A DNA stretch of 64,000 nucleotides from an uncultured Opitutia bacterium (GCA_903840415.1 CAIMFY010000122.1:1-64000), one strand, 5' to 3'. Shown: positions 1-9,228, counted from the stretch's first letter. The notes: generated by a model from the letters alone, not told the origin. Numbers and translations are program-made.

Positions 1-85
1 ACGTCTTCGCTCGCGCTTCCCACTCGGCGGGCAAAAAGCCGACCAACACTTCCCACGCCTCCTCCTGCAAGTCGGGTAGCTCCAT
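1..85 (-). CDS. Partial ORF, possibly an IS4-type transposase N-terminus
   Basis: The reverse strand opens with an ATG at 85 and reads 28 codons (begins MELPDLQEEAWEVLVGFLP) to the window edge without a stop. The acidic, Trp-containing start resembles the N-termini of IS4-family transposases found in Verrucomicrobia and Planctomycetes, but only the first residues are visible and no DDE motif can be checked. It would read out of the window, away from the TIR-TPR gene. Identification is a recollection of family style, not proof. Confidence 0.35.
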   Translation of the reverse strand, partial: MELPDLQEEAWEVLVGFLPAEWEARAKT

Positions 86-247
86 GCACCCACCATGTGG
101 GTCCATCCATCGGACTACAAGCTTAGGTTAATGCTTATGGGATAAACACCCCACGACGTTTTAGGCCGCGAATTTTCGATGTGCCAATATCGGTCCATTT
201 GGGAACGCGCAAAATCGGCACAGTCGCCCCCGGCCAGCAGCCTGCGC

Positions 248-2191
248 TCACTTGCCCGGCAGCTTTGGGTTGAATTTTACCGCGGCCGGCGGCGGCGCGG
301 CGGCGGACACGGAAGCTGCGGTAGTCTTCTTGGCCGGAATCGGGAAGCGCGGGTCGTCGCTGATCTGGCGGACGAACGCTTGGAAGCGCGGGTCGTCTCG
401 CAGCGGATCGAAAGCCGGGTCGTGCAGCACGTAGGTGCGCAGGGCCACCGCGTTGTAGAAATCTTTGATTTTCACCCAACGTTCCATCAGGTCCGAGAAC
501 GCGGCCTCGCGCTGACCGAGCGTGGCCAAAGTCCCCGCCACCCGAAACTCCATGGGATCGGCGAGTTGACGCGCTACCGCAAGGGTCCGCTCCCCTTCCG
601 CCCGCTCACCCAGAGAGGCGAGTAGCTGTGCTCTCCACAGGAGGTTGGTGGGATCGTTGGACTTGGCGGCCAGCTTCGCCTCGATCTGCCTCAAGGCCGC
701 GCGCCATTCCACCTGCGCCGCCTCGTTGCGCCCCAGCATGGCGAGCGCGGCGCCGGTGAAGTAACCTTTGGGATTTCCTACCACCATCTCGCCGCTGAAC
801 GCCGCAAACGTGGCGAGAGCTTTCTCCGGCTGGCGATGGTTGAGCCAAAACTCGCCGTAGGCCCACGTCTCAAGTTCCCGCGTCAACACGGAGCCCGGGA
901 GTTGCTCGATGACCGCCGCCGCCGCCGGGTAATCGTCCGCCAGGAACACAAGAATATACGCCTTCTCCATTAGCGCTCGCGCGCCCACCCGGATGGCGAG
1001 GGATTTTTCCACGGCCTCCTGCGCTTCGGCAATCTTGCCCAACTTGTGGAGGATGCTGGCGCGCTGAAACCACGCTGTGGCATCCCGCGCCGAGAGGGCC
1101 AGCGCCCGATCAATGATAGTCAGCGCCTCGGGGTATTGCCCGGCGGTATCCAGCACAGCCCCAAGGCGCCGCAGCACCCGCCCATCGGTGGGCCGCTCCG
1201 CGACGAGCTGGCGTAGCATCCGTTCGCCTTCTTTCGCCGTCGCATCCTTGAAGGTGTAGACGCTGGCGAGCGCGAATCGCGCCTCGAACGAGTCGTCGGA
1301 CAAGCTCACCGCGCGCTGCGCCCGGGTGAGAGCCTCGGCATACTGCTCAGGCGTCCTGCCCCCAACATAGAAGGCCAAAAGCGTCGCTTGGGCATATGCC
1401 GCCCAGCTCTCTGCGCTCAACTTATCGAGCTCGACGGCTTGCGCCCCGAGTTCCATGCCGAGCGTCAAATCCTCGGCCGTTGCATCGCCGCCTTTTTCAT
1501 AAAGAGCCGCCATCCGGTCGAGCAGCGGCTGCGTGGCGGAAGCGGCCACAGGCTTCACCGAGGGAGCCGCGGATGTGGTTTTCGAATTTTTCCACGGCTG
1601 CCAAATCACGAGGGCGGCGAGCGTCACCGCACCGAGGAGCGCGGGGATGAGCCATGAGCGCGGGGATTTTTGTCTGGGCGCAGCTCGTCCGCGGTCGCGG
1701 GAGTCGTCAAGCGACACCCCTACAGCTGGCCGGATGGAACCTTGGGTTACATTTTCACCGCCGAGCAATCGCTTCACCCGTGCGCAAAATATCTCCGGCG
1801 TTTCGCCCCCGAGCAGCCGCGTCCATTGCACCGCGCGAAACTCCGGCGGCACGCGCGCCTCATGGTCCTTCGTCGCATCGATCACCACCGGCATTAAGAA
1901 AGGTTTGTCGTGCGCCATTAGATGAGACCGATCAACGGCCAGCTTCCACTCTAACCGGAAGTAACCCTCATCGCGTGCCTGTGTGTTCGCAGAGACGATC
2001 GGCACGAACAACGCGCACGAACCAATCTGCCCGCGGATTTTAGCATCCCACGCATCGCCGCCGGTGAGTTCGTTCTTGTCGAACCAGACCTCGACGCCCG
2101 CCGCGCGGAGCGCTTCGGCAATGCGCTCGACCGCCGACGCGTCTTGGGAGGCGTAGCTGAGGAAGACGGCTTTGCTGGCGGCATCGGGCAT
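248..2191 (-). CDS. TIR domain protein with one transmembrane helix and TPR repeats
   Basis: The 647-residue protein has a TIR domain at about residues 7-140. It includes the FLSYASQD strand-loop start and the YFRLEW segment, whose Glu (about E81) aligns with the catalytic Glu of NAD-cleaving TIR domains. A single membrane helix lies at about 180-197, followed by a long run of TPR-like helical repeats and an Ala/Pro tail. The upstream in-frame start is a TTG at 2224; the ATG at 2191 is preferred because it directly precedes the TIR fold. The TIR part should face the cytoplasm and the TPR part the periplasm if the helix is a signal anchor. Bacterial TIR proteins act in NAD depletion defence or as signalling scaffolds; which applies here is unknown. 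It is transcribed alone, divergent from the next gene. Confidence 0.85.
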   Translation of the reverse strand: MPDAASKAVFLSYASQDASAVERIAEALRAAGVEVWFDKNELTGGDAWDAKIRGQIGSCALFVPIVSANTQARDEGYFRLEWKLAVDRSHLMAHDKPFLMPVVIDATKDHEARVPPEFRAVQWTRLLGGETPEIFCARVKRLLGGENVTQGSIRPAVGVSLDDSRDRGRAAPRQKSPRSWLIPALLGAVTLAALVIWQPWKNSKTTSAAPSVKPVAASATQPLLDRMAALYEKGGDATAEDLTLGMELGAQAVELDKLSAESWAAYAQATLLAFYVGGRTPEQYAEALTRAQRAVSLSDDSFEARFALASVYTFKDATAKEGERMLRQLVAERPTDGRVLRRLGAVLDTAGQYPEALTIIDRALALSARDATAWFQRASILHKLGKIAEAQEAVEKSLAIRVGARALMEKAYILVFLADDYPAAAAVIEQLPGSVLTRELETWAYGEFWLNHRQPEKALATFAAFSGEMVVGNPKGYFTGAALAMLGRNEAAQVEWRAALRQIEAKLAAKSNDPTNLLWRAQLLASLGERAEGERTLAVARQLADPMEFRVAGTLATLGQREAAFSDLMERWVKIKDFYNAVALRTYVLHDPAFDPLRDDPRFQAFVRQISDDPRFPIPAKKTTAASVSAAAPPPAAVKFNPKLPGK

Positions 2192-2442
2192 GGGCGGCGG
2201 GAGGCAAAACAAGTGCCGTGCCAACCGGCGCCTTACGAGTCAAATGCTGGAAGTCCCCAGAGGCGCCTATGCGAGCAAGGATACCAAACCGGGTGTTTCT
2301 TTAAGGAACGTATCCGGCACAAGAGAATTGGGTCGGGTCGAAATGACGAGAAGAAGCGCATCGCGGCTGCCCCCGATGCCGCGCTTGCTTCGTGGGCGCC
2401 CACTGGCTAAAAATTTTTCGAAGGAAGGAGTGTCATCCAGCC

Positions 2443-5400
2443 ATGAAATCACGTCACGCGGTCAGTTGGCTCATTGCGTCGGTGGGATTATTCTTCGCGC
2501 TCGCTCGCGCAGGCGCGTCCGCGGCTGAAGAGGCGCCACGGATTAAGGATCTCAAAGTGCTCGTCATCGACGCCGCTACGCAGCAGCCGATCGCCCGCGC
2601 GGAAGTCGCGGTCTCGAGCAATGAGCCTACCAAAGTGATGACGGATGACTCCGGCATCGCCCTGCTGCATGTGCGCGCGAATTCGCCCATGCCGGAGAAA
2701 GACACGATCTTCACGTTTATGGCGAAATCGGCGGGTCACGAAGCGCGGCAAGTCGAGTGGTTTTCCGATGCAGGCCGGGTGCGCGACTCCTTGCCGACGG
2801 AATATAAGATCGCGCTGCCATTAGGCGCGAGCGCGGGCGGTGTGGTGCGGGACGAGCATGGCCTGCCCGTGAGCGGAGCGAAGATTGTGATCTACGCTAG
2901 CGGGCTGCGTTCGCGCAGGCTTGGTCGCGGCGAGAAGCTCCAGCAGGAATACGGCATCGCCGCGGTGGGTGAGCAAAACGCACTGGTGACGGACGATCAG
3001 GGCCGGTGGCGCCAAGACCATTTCCCGACCGAGGTTACCCAGCTTTCTATCAACGTCATTCGTCCGGGAGGCGCGCGCATGAGTTTCATCTCGGGCTCGA
3101 TGTATCGCGGCCCAAACGAACGCGGCGGCACGGTCGAGCTCTCCCAACTCCTCGATCGTTCGGCGGTGTTCACGTTGAAAGAAGGCGCCACCGTGCGCGG
3201 CCTCGTGATCGACGAGGCAGGCCGGCCGGTGAGTGGCGTCCAGCTTCACGCGCGGGACGCCGCCAGTCGCAACCAACCCTATGTGTTTTTGAATGGATCG
3301 GACGGCACGTTCACGTTGGAGCACTGGGATGCCAGCAGCGTCCTTGTGACGGCCGAAAAGGAAGGATTTCAGACGAAAAGCATCACGATCGCCGCAGGAG
3401 GCGATGCTGGCCCAGGCCGGATCGTCCTCATGGCGGCCAAGCCGCTTGTGCTTCATTTGGTGGACGAAAAAGATGCGCCCATCGCTGGCGCCGAGGTGCG
3501 GACCGACATGAATCCGTCCCCCGATCAGATTGTGAACTGGGTGGCAACGACCGATGCGAATGGCCGCGCCGTCTGGTCAACCGCGCCCGACAAGCCGGTG
3601 ACGATTTGGATCAAACCGCCGACGGGCTCGGTCTATCCATATCGCACGGCGCGACTGGTGGCCGATGGCAACGAGCATTTGATCCGCTTGCGCCCCGGTG
3701 CCGACAAATCGGTGCTGGTCCGCTTCCATGTCGTGGACGCGGAGTCCGGCGCGCCAGTGCCGAAATTCGAAGTGTGGCGGCGGTTGGCCAACCAGGCGTT
3801 CAAGCCGTGGGGCGAGCCGGCGGAAAGGGGCGAATTCACGCGCGACTTGGAGGCCGGCGAATTGCCGAACGGCTTTGTGCCTTCCTACCGGTTGCAGGTG
3901 CGGGCCGCAGGCTATGCGGGATGGTCTAGCGAAACCCTCGACTTCGCTAACGGCGATCAGGAACACACGCTCAAGTTGGTGAAGGGTGAATCGACGCTCG
4001 CGAACGAGCCGCCTCCCTCTCGCATCGCCGGCTTGGGCATCGATGGAGATCGCGACCCACAGTTAGTGCTCTTCGCCGGGTCCGTTGCCAAATTGCTGGA
4101 AACCGGCGACGTGGATGCTTTCTTGAAGGTCGCCACGGCGTCGCTTGACGATTGGAAACGGCTCCTGCCGGCCGGCGCGAGCGAGAGGGAACTGCCGCTG
4201 GGGCCCAATCCTCAACCGACGATCGAACGTCGCCAGAAAGTGGTCGCCACGAGTGCGCGCCACGTGCTCGAACTCGCCCAACGGGCGGGCATCGTGCCGG
4301 GGAAGATCCGATTTGTCGTGAAATCCGTGAGTTCGCCGTCGAACTCCTCGAGTGGTTTCAAAATTGGGAATCAATCCGTGATGACGCCCTCGGCCCTAGC
4401 GCTCCGCGTCGTGCTCACCGGCGAACCGGTGGGCGAGGGAGGCGGAAAGCCGCTGAGCGGCGACTACACACTGAGTCTCGGCAACGCGCGCAAATTTCCC
4501 AGCGGTTGGCGCACGGACGAGGGTGTGCGGTGGGCCGCGTTGCCGGATGGCCTGACCGACGAAACGATCCGGCGCGAACTGGCGATCGCGAATCGGATCG
4601 CACCGACGACCTTTGGCGATGAGCGAATTCTGAGCGGGATGGACGATCCCGCGCTCCTGCAGTTTGGCGAGATCGTTGCGGAACTCGTCCGGCGGCGCGC
4701 GGCGTCGACATTTGTCAATTCCGCGCGTCTGACTCGCGATGAGACGGCCGCGTTTTATCTTCGCACCGACCGAGCCGTTACCGCTGAACTCGATGAAGCG
4801 TATGCGCGCAACTCGAACGGATTGAAGGCGGCCGCAGAAGCGATGGTCGCATTGCAGGAGCGCATGGGCATCGATCTCAGCGACGCGCACCTGACTGTGA
4901 AGCAAGTGCTCGCTGAGCGACCCTCGTTCATGCGCTTCGGGCAGATCGATGGAGTCGGAGCGAACTCGCTCCGCGTAGTGTTTGGCGCGGAGTCCAGTCG
5001 GACAGGCGAGTCGGGGCAGCCTCTCGCGGGCAATTACACCGTGGCGATCGGCAACGCGATGCGCGTGGGCGATCGGTGGGTGTTGGTGGAGGACAAGATT
5101 CGCTTTCAGGAGTTTCCCAAAGGGCTGGTGAGCGACATGGAGCAAAAGCATGTGCAGTTTGAAAATTATGTGGCCGAGCACCGCACGCTTCCGCCCGGAC
5201 ACCCGGCACCTGAAGTTTCCTTCATCAAGCTCGCGGACCACAGCACGTCGCAGCTTTCGACGTATCACGGCAAAGTCGTCGTGCTAGAGTTTTGGGCCAC
5301 GTGGTGTGGGCCCTGTCAGGAACCGATGTCAAAACTGCAGCACCTGCGCGAAGCCCATCCGGATTGGAAGGATCGGGTGGAGGTAATTGCGCTGAGCATC

Positions 5401-5637
5401 GATGACAAAGCGGAGGAGGCGCGCAGTCACCTCGAGAAGAAAGGCTGGTCGAACACCTTTAACGTATGGGCCGGGCCGGGTGCGTGGCAGGCGCCGGCGC
5501 CGCTCGCGTTTCGCGTTCGCGGCGTGCCCACGTCGTATGTGCTGGATCGTGAAGGCCGCGTCGTGCAGGCAGGGCACCCCGAGACGATGGACTTTGGCAA
5601 GATCGTCGATGCCGAGCTGAAGAAATCTCCGTTGTGA
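2443..5637 (+). CDS. Secreted carboxypeptidase-regulatory-like / TlpA thioredoxin protein
   Basis: The 1064-residue exported protein has a signal peptide at residues 1-28 (hydrophobic core, ASA cleavage region). Several Ig-like carboxypeptidase regulatory repeats (AXV..D..G patterns) follow over roughly 35-520, then a central region of unknown fold. A TlpA/ResA-type thioredoxin domain covers the last 150 residues and contains WCGPC at about 954-958 and a cis-Pro VPTSY motif. The start at 2443 is chosen because a strong ribosome site (aaggaaggag, 2421-2430) precedes it; the open frame begins earlier at 2392. The thioredoxin domain should reduce or rearrange disulfides in the periplasm or at the cell surface. 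Such fusions are common in Planctomycetes and Verrucomicrobia; the substrate is unknown. Confidence 0.85.
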   Translation: MKSRHAVSWLIASVGLFFALARAGASAAEEAPRIKDLKVLVIDAATQQPIARAEVAVSSNEPTKVMTDDSGIALLHVRANSPMPEKDTIFTFMAKSAGHEARQVEWFSDAGRVRDSLPTEYKIALPLGASAGGVVRDEHGLPVSGAKIVIYASGLRSRRLGRGEKLQQEYGIAAVGEQNALVTDDQGRWRQDHFPTEVTQLSINVIRPGGARMSFISGSMYRGPNERGGTVELSQLLDRSAVFTLKEGATVRGLVIDEAGRPVSGVQLHARDAASRNQPYVFLNGSDGTFTLEHWDASSVLVTAEKEGFQTKSITIAAGGDAGPGRIVLMAAKPLVLHLVDEKDAPIAGAEVRTDMNPSPDQIVNWVATTDANGRAVWSTAPDKPVTIWIKPPTGSVYPYRTARLVADGNEHLIRLRPGADKSVLVRFHVVDAESGAPVPKFEVWRRLANQAFKPWGEPAERGEFTRDLEAGELPNGFVPSYRLQVRAAGYAGWSSETLDFANGDQEHTLKLVKGESTLANEPPPSRIAGLGIDGDRDPQLVLFAGSVAKLLETGDVDAFLKVATASLDDWKRLLPAGASERELPLGPNPQPTIERRQKVVATSARHVLELAQRAGIVPGKIRFVVKSVSSPSNSSSGFKIGNQSVMTPSALALRVVLTGEPVGEGGGKPLSGDYTLSLGNARKFPSGWRTDEGVRWAALPDGLTDETIRRELAIANRIAPTTFGDERILSGMDDPALLQFGEIVAELVRRRAASTFVNSARLTRDETAAFYLRTDRAVTAELDEAYARNSNGLKAAAEAMVALQERMGIDLSDAHLTVKQVLAERPSFMRFGQIDGVGANSLRVVFGAESSRTGESGQPLAGNYTVAIGNAMRVGDRWVLVEDKIRFQEFPKGLVSDMEQKHVQFENYVAEHRTLPPGHPAPEVSFIKLADHSTSQLSTYHGKVVVLEFWATWCGPCQEPMSKLQHLREAHPDWKDRVEVIALSIDDKAEEARSHLEKKGWSNTFNVWAGPGAWQAPAPLAFRVRGVPTSYVLDREGRVVQAGHPETMDFGKIVDAELKKSPL

Positions 5638-5704
5638 TTCCCACGAACTGGCGATCGTAAACGTAGTGTCTCTTTATCCAACCAATGGGAAACGCCCCGA
5701 TCGC

Positions 5705-5844
5705 TCACAGCGGCTTCGCCAGTTTCAGGATTCCCTCGAACCGCGGGTCGTCTTTGACCATGGGCCCGTCGCGGTCCGATTCTGGTGCGATGACGATCAG
5801 GCCCGCCCCGTTTTCGCCTACTGGGACAGGACCCCCAGCGTCGT
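5705..5844 (-). pseudogene. Out-of-frame coding-like tail after the EF-Tu-like ORF
   Basis: On the reverse strand, in a frame different from the preceding ORF, there is a protein-like stretch containing GENGAGLIVIAPESDRDGP and ending RFEGILKLAKPL before a stop at 5705. It starts inside the end of the EF-Tu-like ORF and lacks a convincing start codon. It may be the true C-terminus of that protein after a frameshift, or the remnant of a neighbouring gene. I do not recognise the family. Confidence 0.3.
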
Positions 5845-6117
5845 CCCGTATCCCTTCCGCCCGCCCTCCCAGAGGTCGAACTGCGTCCTCGCGGGAAAAT
5901 GCCCGGCCGCCTCGGGCTCAGAAAAAAGCACCTCGCAGTTCACCGCCGCCCCGCCCGGGACCACCGGGGTCGACGGAAACACCGCGGCCGGAAAATGGCG
6001 GCGCCCCGGCGAGACGAGCACCGTCTGGAACTGCGCCGCCGGCAGCGACGACCGGCGCCCGCCGGCGGCGGGGGCGAGCAGCGTAAGTTGGACTCGGAGG
6101 TGGCGGGCGTCGGTCAT
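5818..6117 (-). CDS. Small EF-Tu domain-like protein
   Basis: The 99-residue ORF has the layout of the stand-alone beta-barrel domain resembling EF-Tu domains 2/3: an RVQLTLL strand, a GGR turn, PVVPGG, and a final FDLWEGGRKGYGT strand matching the usual FxLREGGRxVGxG pattern. No GTPase domain is present. Its function in such small proteins is unknown. It ends just where a second coding-like frame takes over, so the gene may be frameshifted. The start ATG at 6117 gives a sensible first strand. Confidence 0.5.
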   Translation of the reverse strand: MTDARHLRVQLTLLAPAAGGRRSSLPAAQFQTVLVSPGRRHFPAAVFPSTPVVPGGAAVNCEVLFSEPEAAGHFPARTQFDLWEGGRKGYGTTLGVLSQ

Positions 6118-6314
6118 GCCCCTTTAGTGTCCGAACCGGGCGCCGGGTGCCATCCCGATTGCGGCCCGCCCCCGGTTTGTCACCTTTTCGCCGTCGACCC
6201 TGCGAAGCCCCGCTTTTCCCAATTTGCCTGTGCAAAGGAACCTCGGGGAAACTCCGATTTCTCCCGAGACCCGCCCCAAGTTTCTTCTGGTTCTAGATCC
6301 AATCTTGTTGTTTA

Positions 6315-6590
6315 ATGACTCTGGCAATCGAGGTCGAAGAACTTCGTTCGAAGGCCCGGCTATTCGTGGCCTTGTTGGACGCGATCGACGATGCCAACTT
6401 GATCGACGGAACGGATTGGAAAACGGAGTGGCACGTAATCAAGGCGCGCCTCGATGCATGGCCGGATTATGACGCCGAGGCGGAACGGCTGTTCGACTTG
6501 ATCGATGGCATCGAGAAATCCAGTCGGCTTCGCGGCACTTGGATTGAGCACCGCTGGCGTTCAGTCCTAACCAAGCTTGCCGCGGTCTAG
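6315..6590 (+). CDS. Hypothetical acidic 91-residue protein
   Basis: An ATG-started ORF encodes a hydrophilic, acidic, probably all-helical protein (MTLAIEVEELRSKARLF...), with no signal peptide, membrane segment or motif I recognise. Amino-acid composition looks like real protein, but no good ribosome site precedes the ATG. It stands alone between gene fragments. No function can be offered. Confidence 0.45.
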   Translation: MTLAIEVEELRSKARLFVALLDAIDDANLIDGTDWKTEWHVIKARLDAWPDYDAEAERLFDLIDGIEKSSRLRGTWIEHRWRSVLTKLAAV

Positions 6591-6621
6591 ACCCTCGCGC
6601 GCCGACGAAGGGCCGCCTGGG

Positions 6622-6657
6622 GCAAAAGAAGAGGCCGCCGGTTACCAGCCGGCGGCC
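6622..6657 (-). terminator. Rho-independent terminator, reverse strand
   Basis: A perfect 9-bp GC stem (6633-6641 with 6649-6657, 7-nt loop) is followed on the reverse strand by a T-rich run (ctcttcttttg). It lies just past the stop of the small reverse ORF at 6697-6897, which supports transcription of that ORF. Confidence 0.65.
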
Positions 6658-6696
6658 AACCAGCCTCGGCCCCTGGATACTCGCGACTCGGTGTGC

Positions 6697-6897
6697 TCAA
6701 TGTCGCACCTGCACGTAGGGAGCACCGCGGTGATCGAAGTCGATGATCCGCGGCATCACAATGGCGAGATAACGTTCGCCCTCCCCCGGCGGCATCAGCA
6801 CCGCCACCCGGTGAAAGTGAGCGGTCATCGCATCGACACATGTCTTTTCCAGCGCCGCCATCTCGGCGTGCGCCCCACCGCGCTTGCTGACCGCCAA
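6697..6897 (-). CDS. Small ORF or gene remnant of unknown function
   Basis: This reverse frame encodes a protein-like sequence (KRGGAHAEMAALEKTCVDAM..., ending RGAPYVQVRH). Coding character extends a few codons upstream of the TTG at 6897 until a stop codon, and no ATG/GTG is available, so it may be the C-terminal remnant of a longer gene. A terminator hairpin follows at 6633-6657. I do not recognise the family. Confidence 0.35.
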   Translation of the reverse strand: MAVSKRGGAHAEMAALEKTCVDAMTAHFHRVAVLMPPGEGERYLAIVMPRIIDFDHRGAPYVQVRH

Positions 6898-7129
6898 AGC
6901 CCGTTTCCCGGCGATGGTTGCCGTCCCCGGCGGCGACCGCCTGTTGCTGGCCTACGAGCAAGGCACAACAGTGGTTGTTGAACAGCTGTAGGGGCTCGGG
7001 TGGCTTCGGAAAACTTCCGACGCGCTGAGCGGGTGCGCGATATTCGGAGGGATTTTCCGACGGGCGGTGTAGTGTTGTCAGAGAGTTCCGCTCTCCCTTC
7101 CAAATCGATAAAAACCCAACGAAACGCAC

Positions 7130-7216
7130 GTGAAAACCGAACTTTGCCTCAAACTGGGCTCCACCGCATTCGCACTACTGCTGGGCACACTAACCGCCGC
7201 TTATGCCGGCCCATGA
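7130..7216 (+). CDS. Orphan signal-peptide-like mini-ORF
   Basis: A GTG-started ORF of 28 codons (VKTELCLKLGSTAFALLLGT...AAYAGP) has the charged n-region, hydrophobic core and AYA cleavage site of a Sec signal peptide, then stops almost at once. It lies just upstream of the Met-rich lipoprotein and copper oxidase. It may be a truncated secreted protein, a leader peptide, or chance. Confidence 0.3.
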   Translation: MKTELCLKLGSTAFALLLGTLTAAYAGP

Positions 7217-7295
7217 CCGGAGTAGTTCTTTGCGAAATTTACGATGTGCAATAGCGTCTGAGTTAACTCAGCCAACACCGAAGAATTCGACCACG

Positions 7296-7505
7296 ATGAA
7301 CCTTTCTGCCCGACTGATTCTAATTCTGGCGGCAGTCGTAGGATTAAGCGGGTGCATGATGATGCCGGGAATGTGCGGCGGAATGATGGGCTCCCACGGA
7401 CAATCTCCCGCTGCGACACCCGCAACTCCGCAGCCCAGCTCCGACCCGGCATCCAGTGCGCCCACCAACTCTGCGCCAGTCACGTCTCCTCCGCCCCACC
7501 ACTAA
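7296..7505 (+). CDS. Small Met-rich lipoprotein, likely copper-related
   Basis: The 69-residue lipoprotein has a signal peptide and lipobox LSGC (Cys at about residue 19), followed at once by a Met/Cys/Gly-rich stretch (CMMMPGMCGGMMG) and then a Pro/Ala/Ser/Thr-rich tail ending in two His. Met clusters bind Cu(I) in periplasmic copper proteins. It lies 98 bp upstream of a multicopper oxidase whose own N-terminus carries the same Met/Gly pattern. I infer copper capture or delivery at a membrane surface. The start at 7296 is chosen because it yields the signal peptide; the open frame extends upstream to 7203. Confidence 0.65.
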   Translation: MNLSARLILILAAVVGLSGCMMMPGMCGGMMGSHGQSPAATPATPQPSSDPASSAPTNSAPVTSPPPHH

Positions 7506-7603
7506 ATCGAGCGACCGTCCAGACGGAGATTGCGAGGATGTTGCTCCGTCGACTAACGCCTCCTGCCGCGATCCCATAAAAATCCAGTTTCCGAACGAAA
7601 TTC

Positions 7604-9100
7604 ATGCACCGCCGTCATTTTCTCCAAGCCACCGCAGTCGGAACCGTTTCAACGCTGGCTGCCCTGCAAACCGCCTCCGCCCAGATGATGCGGGGCATGA
7701 CCAGCGCCGGGATGGGTGGAATGATGGGCCAGTCGCCTACGACTGGACCAAACTGGCCCACGGGGCTTCCGTTGCGCCGCCTCGGCGTTCTCGAAAACAC
7801 CAGTCTCTCGGCGGGTGAGTTTGAGGGGACGCTGGTTGCCTCGCGATACCTCGCCTCCTTGGTCCCCGGCCGCACAACGGAATTGTGGGGCTACAACAAC
7901 GCCTCTCCTGGGCCGGTGATCGAATTGCGGGAAGGACAACGGGTCACAATCGGTTTTGCCAATCGGCTTGGTCTCGACTCGACAATCCATTGGCACGGAC
8001 TGCCAGTTCCTGCTGACCAGGACGGCAGTCCCATGGAGCCGGTCGCACCCGGGGCAGATCGGCTCTACACCTTCGATGTACCGATCGGCAGCGCGGGCAC
8101 CTATTGGTATCATCCACATGCGCACCAAACGACCACGCTACAGGTGGGTCACGGGCTCGCGGCACCTCTCATCGTGCGCAGCGTGGACGATCCGCTGGGT
8201 ATCCTTCCAGAGGTGAACTTGATGATCACGTCCCTTGCGCTTGACCAGAACGGGCAGGTAGCCACCGGTTCAACGGCGATGGCTGGCATGGGGATGATGA
8301 TGACGACCGGCGCCGGCGAACTATTGGTGAACGGACAGAAAACTCCGCTGCACACGGTGGCGCCGGGCGCTACCCAGCGCTGGCGGATCATCAATGCCAC
8401 CGCGGATCGCTATCTGCGTCTCGCTCTCGACGGCCACCGTTTCACGGTCGTCGGCACCGATGGCGGGCTCTTGACTGAACCGTTGTCGGGCTTGACCGAA
8501 TGGCTGCTCGCTCCCGCCCAGCGAGTGGAAATCGTGGTCATGATCGCAGCCGGGCAGTCCGCTCGCTACATGTTACGAGACCTCGGATATACTGGAGGGA
8601 TTGGCGGTGTTGCCGGCGGACAGCTGCTTTCAGTCGAGACGGACGGGGCAGTCCCGCAGGCGCCGATCGAGTTGCCAGCCGTACTACGACTAGTTGCTGA
8701 TCTCGGCCCCGCGACCACCCGGCAGTTAGTCGTGCTTTCCGCCACTGGGATGGGGATGATGGGAACCTTCCTCATCAACGGCAGGGTTTTTGACATGAAC
8801 CGCGTTGATCTCGAAACCGTGGTCGGTCGCGTGGAACTCTGGGACCTCGTCAACACGACCATGATGGATCATCCGATTCACATCCATGGGACGCAATTCC
8901 AGGTGGTCGGGCGCACCGTGAGAGGTGTCGTCGTTCCGGCTGCCTATCCTGCGTGGTTCGACACGGTGAATGTGCCGGCAGGCGAAACTATCACGATCAA
9001 GACCCGGCAGATGCTACCGGGGAAACGGATGATCCATTGCCATATTCTGCCGCATGAAGACGCGGGAATGATGGCCGTGCTGGACGTTACTCTGGCGTGA
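7604..9100 (+). CDS. Multicopper oxidase (CueO/CopA-like), Tat-exported
   Basis: The 498-residue three-cupredoxin enzyme has a Tat-like leader at the N-terminus (RRHFLQ), then a Met-rich linker. Copper-binding motifs are complete: HWHG at 129-132, WYHPHAH at 168-174, HPIHIHG at 423-429 and HCHILPHED at 478-486. These supply the type 1 site and the trinuclear centre. The family oxidises Cu(I), phenols or metal ions while reducing O2 to water in the periplasm. Extra Met-rich loops (GMGMMM at about 230) favour cuprous oxidase activity. It lies downstream of the Met-rich lipoprotein and probably shares its transcript. Confidence 0.93.
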   Translation: MHRRHFLQATAVGTVSTLAALQTASAQMMRGMTSAGMGGMMGQSPTTGPNWPTGLPLRRLGVLENTSLSAGEFEGTLVASRYLASLVPGRTTELWGYNNASPGPVIELREGQRVTIGFANRLGLDSTIHWHGLPVPADQDGSPMEPVAPGADRLYTFDVPIGSAGTYWYHPHAHQTTTLQVGHGLAAPLIVRSVDDPLGILPEVNLMITSLALDQNGQVATGSTAMAGMGMMMTTGAGELLVNGQKTPLHTVAPGATQRWRIINATADRYLRLALDGHRFTVVGTDGGLLTEPLSGLTEWLLAPAQRVEIVVMIAAGQSARYMLRDLGYTGGIGGVAGGQLLSVETDGAVPQAPIELPAVLRLVADLGPATTRQLVVLSATGMGMMGTFLINGRVFDMNRVDLETVVGRVELWDLVNTTMMDHPIHIHGTQFQVVGRTVRGVVVPAAYPAWFDTVNVPAGETITIKTRQMLPGKRMIHCHILPHEDAGMMAVLDVTLA

Positions 9101-9228
9101 TGCAGTTACGGTGATATTGGCCTTCTCGCTGGCGGGTTACGTGAGCAGCGATAATCGCCCGTTCACAAAAGGAAGGTAATCGGCACGGGCAAATCGCAGG
9201 GAACACGAGGCGGTGAGGTCGGCAGTGC

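Noticed and set aside
6587-7129. 180-codon reverse ORF
   Set aside because: Gly/Arg/Ala-rich shadow; another reverse frame in the same place (6697-6897) looks more like protein.
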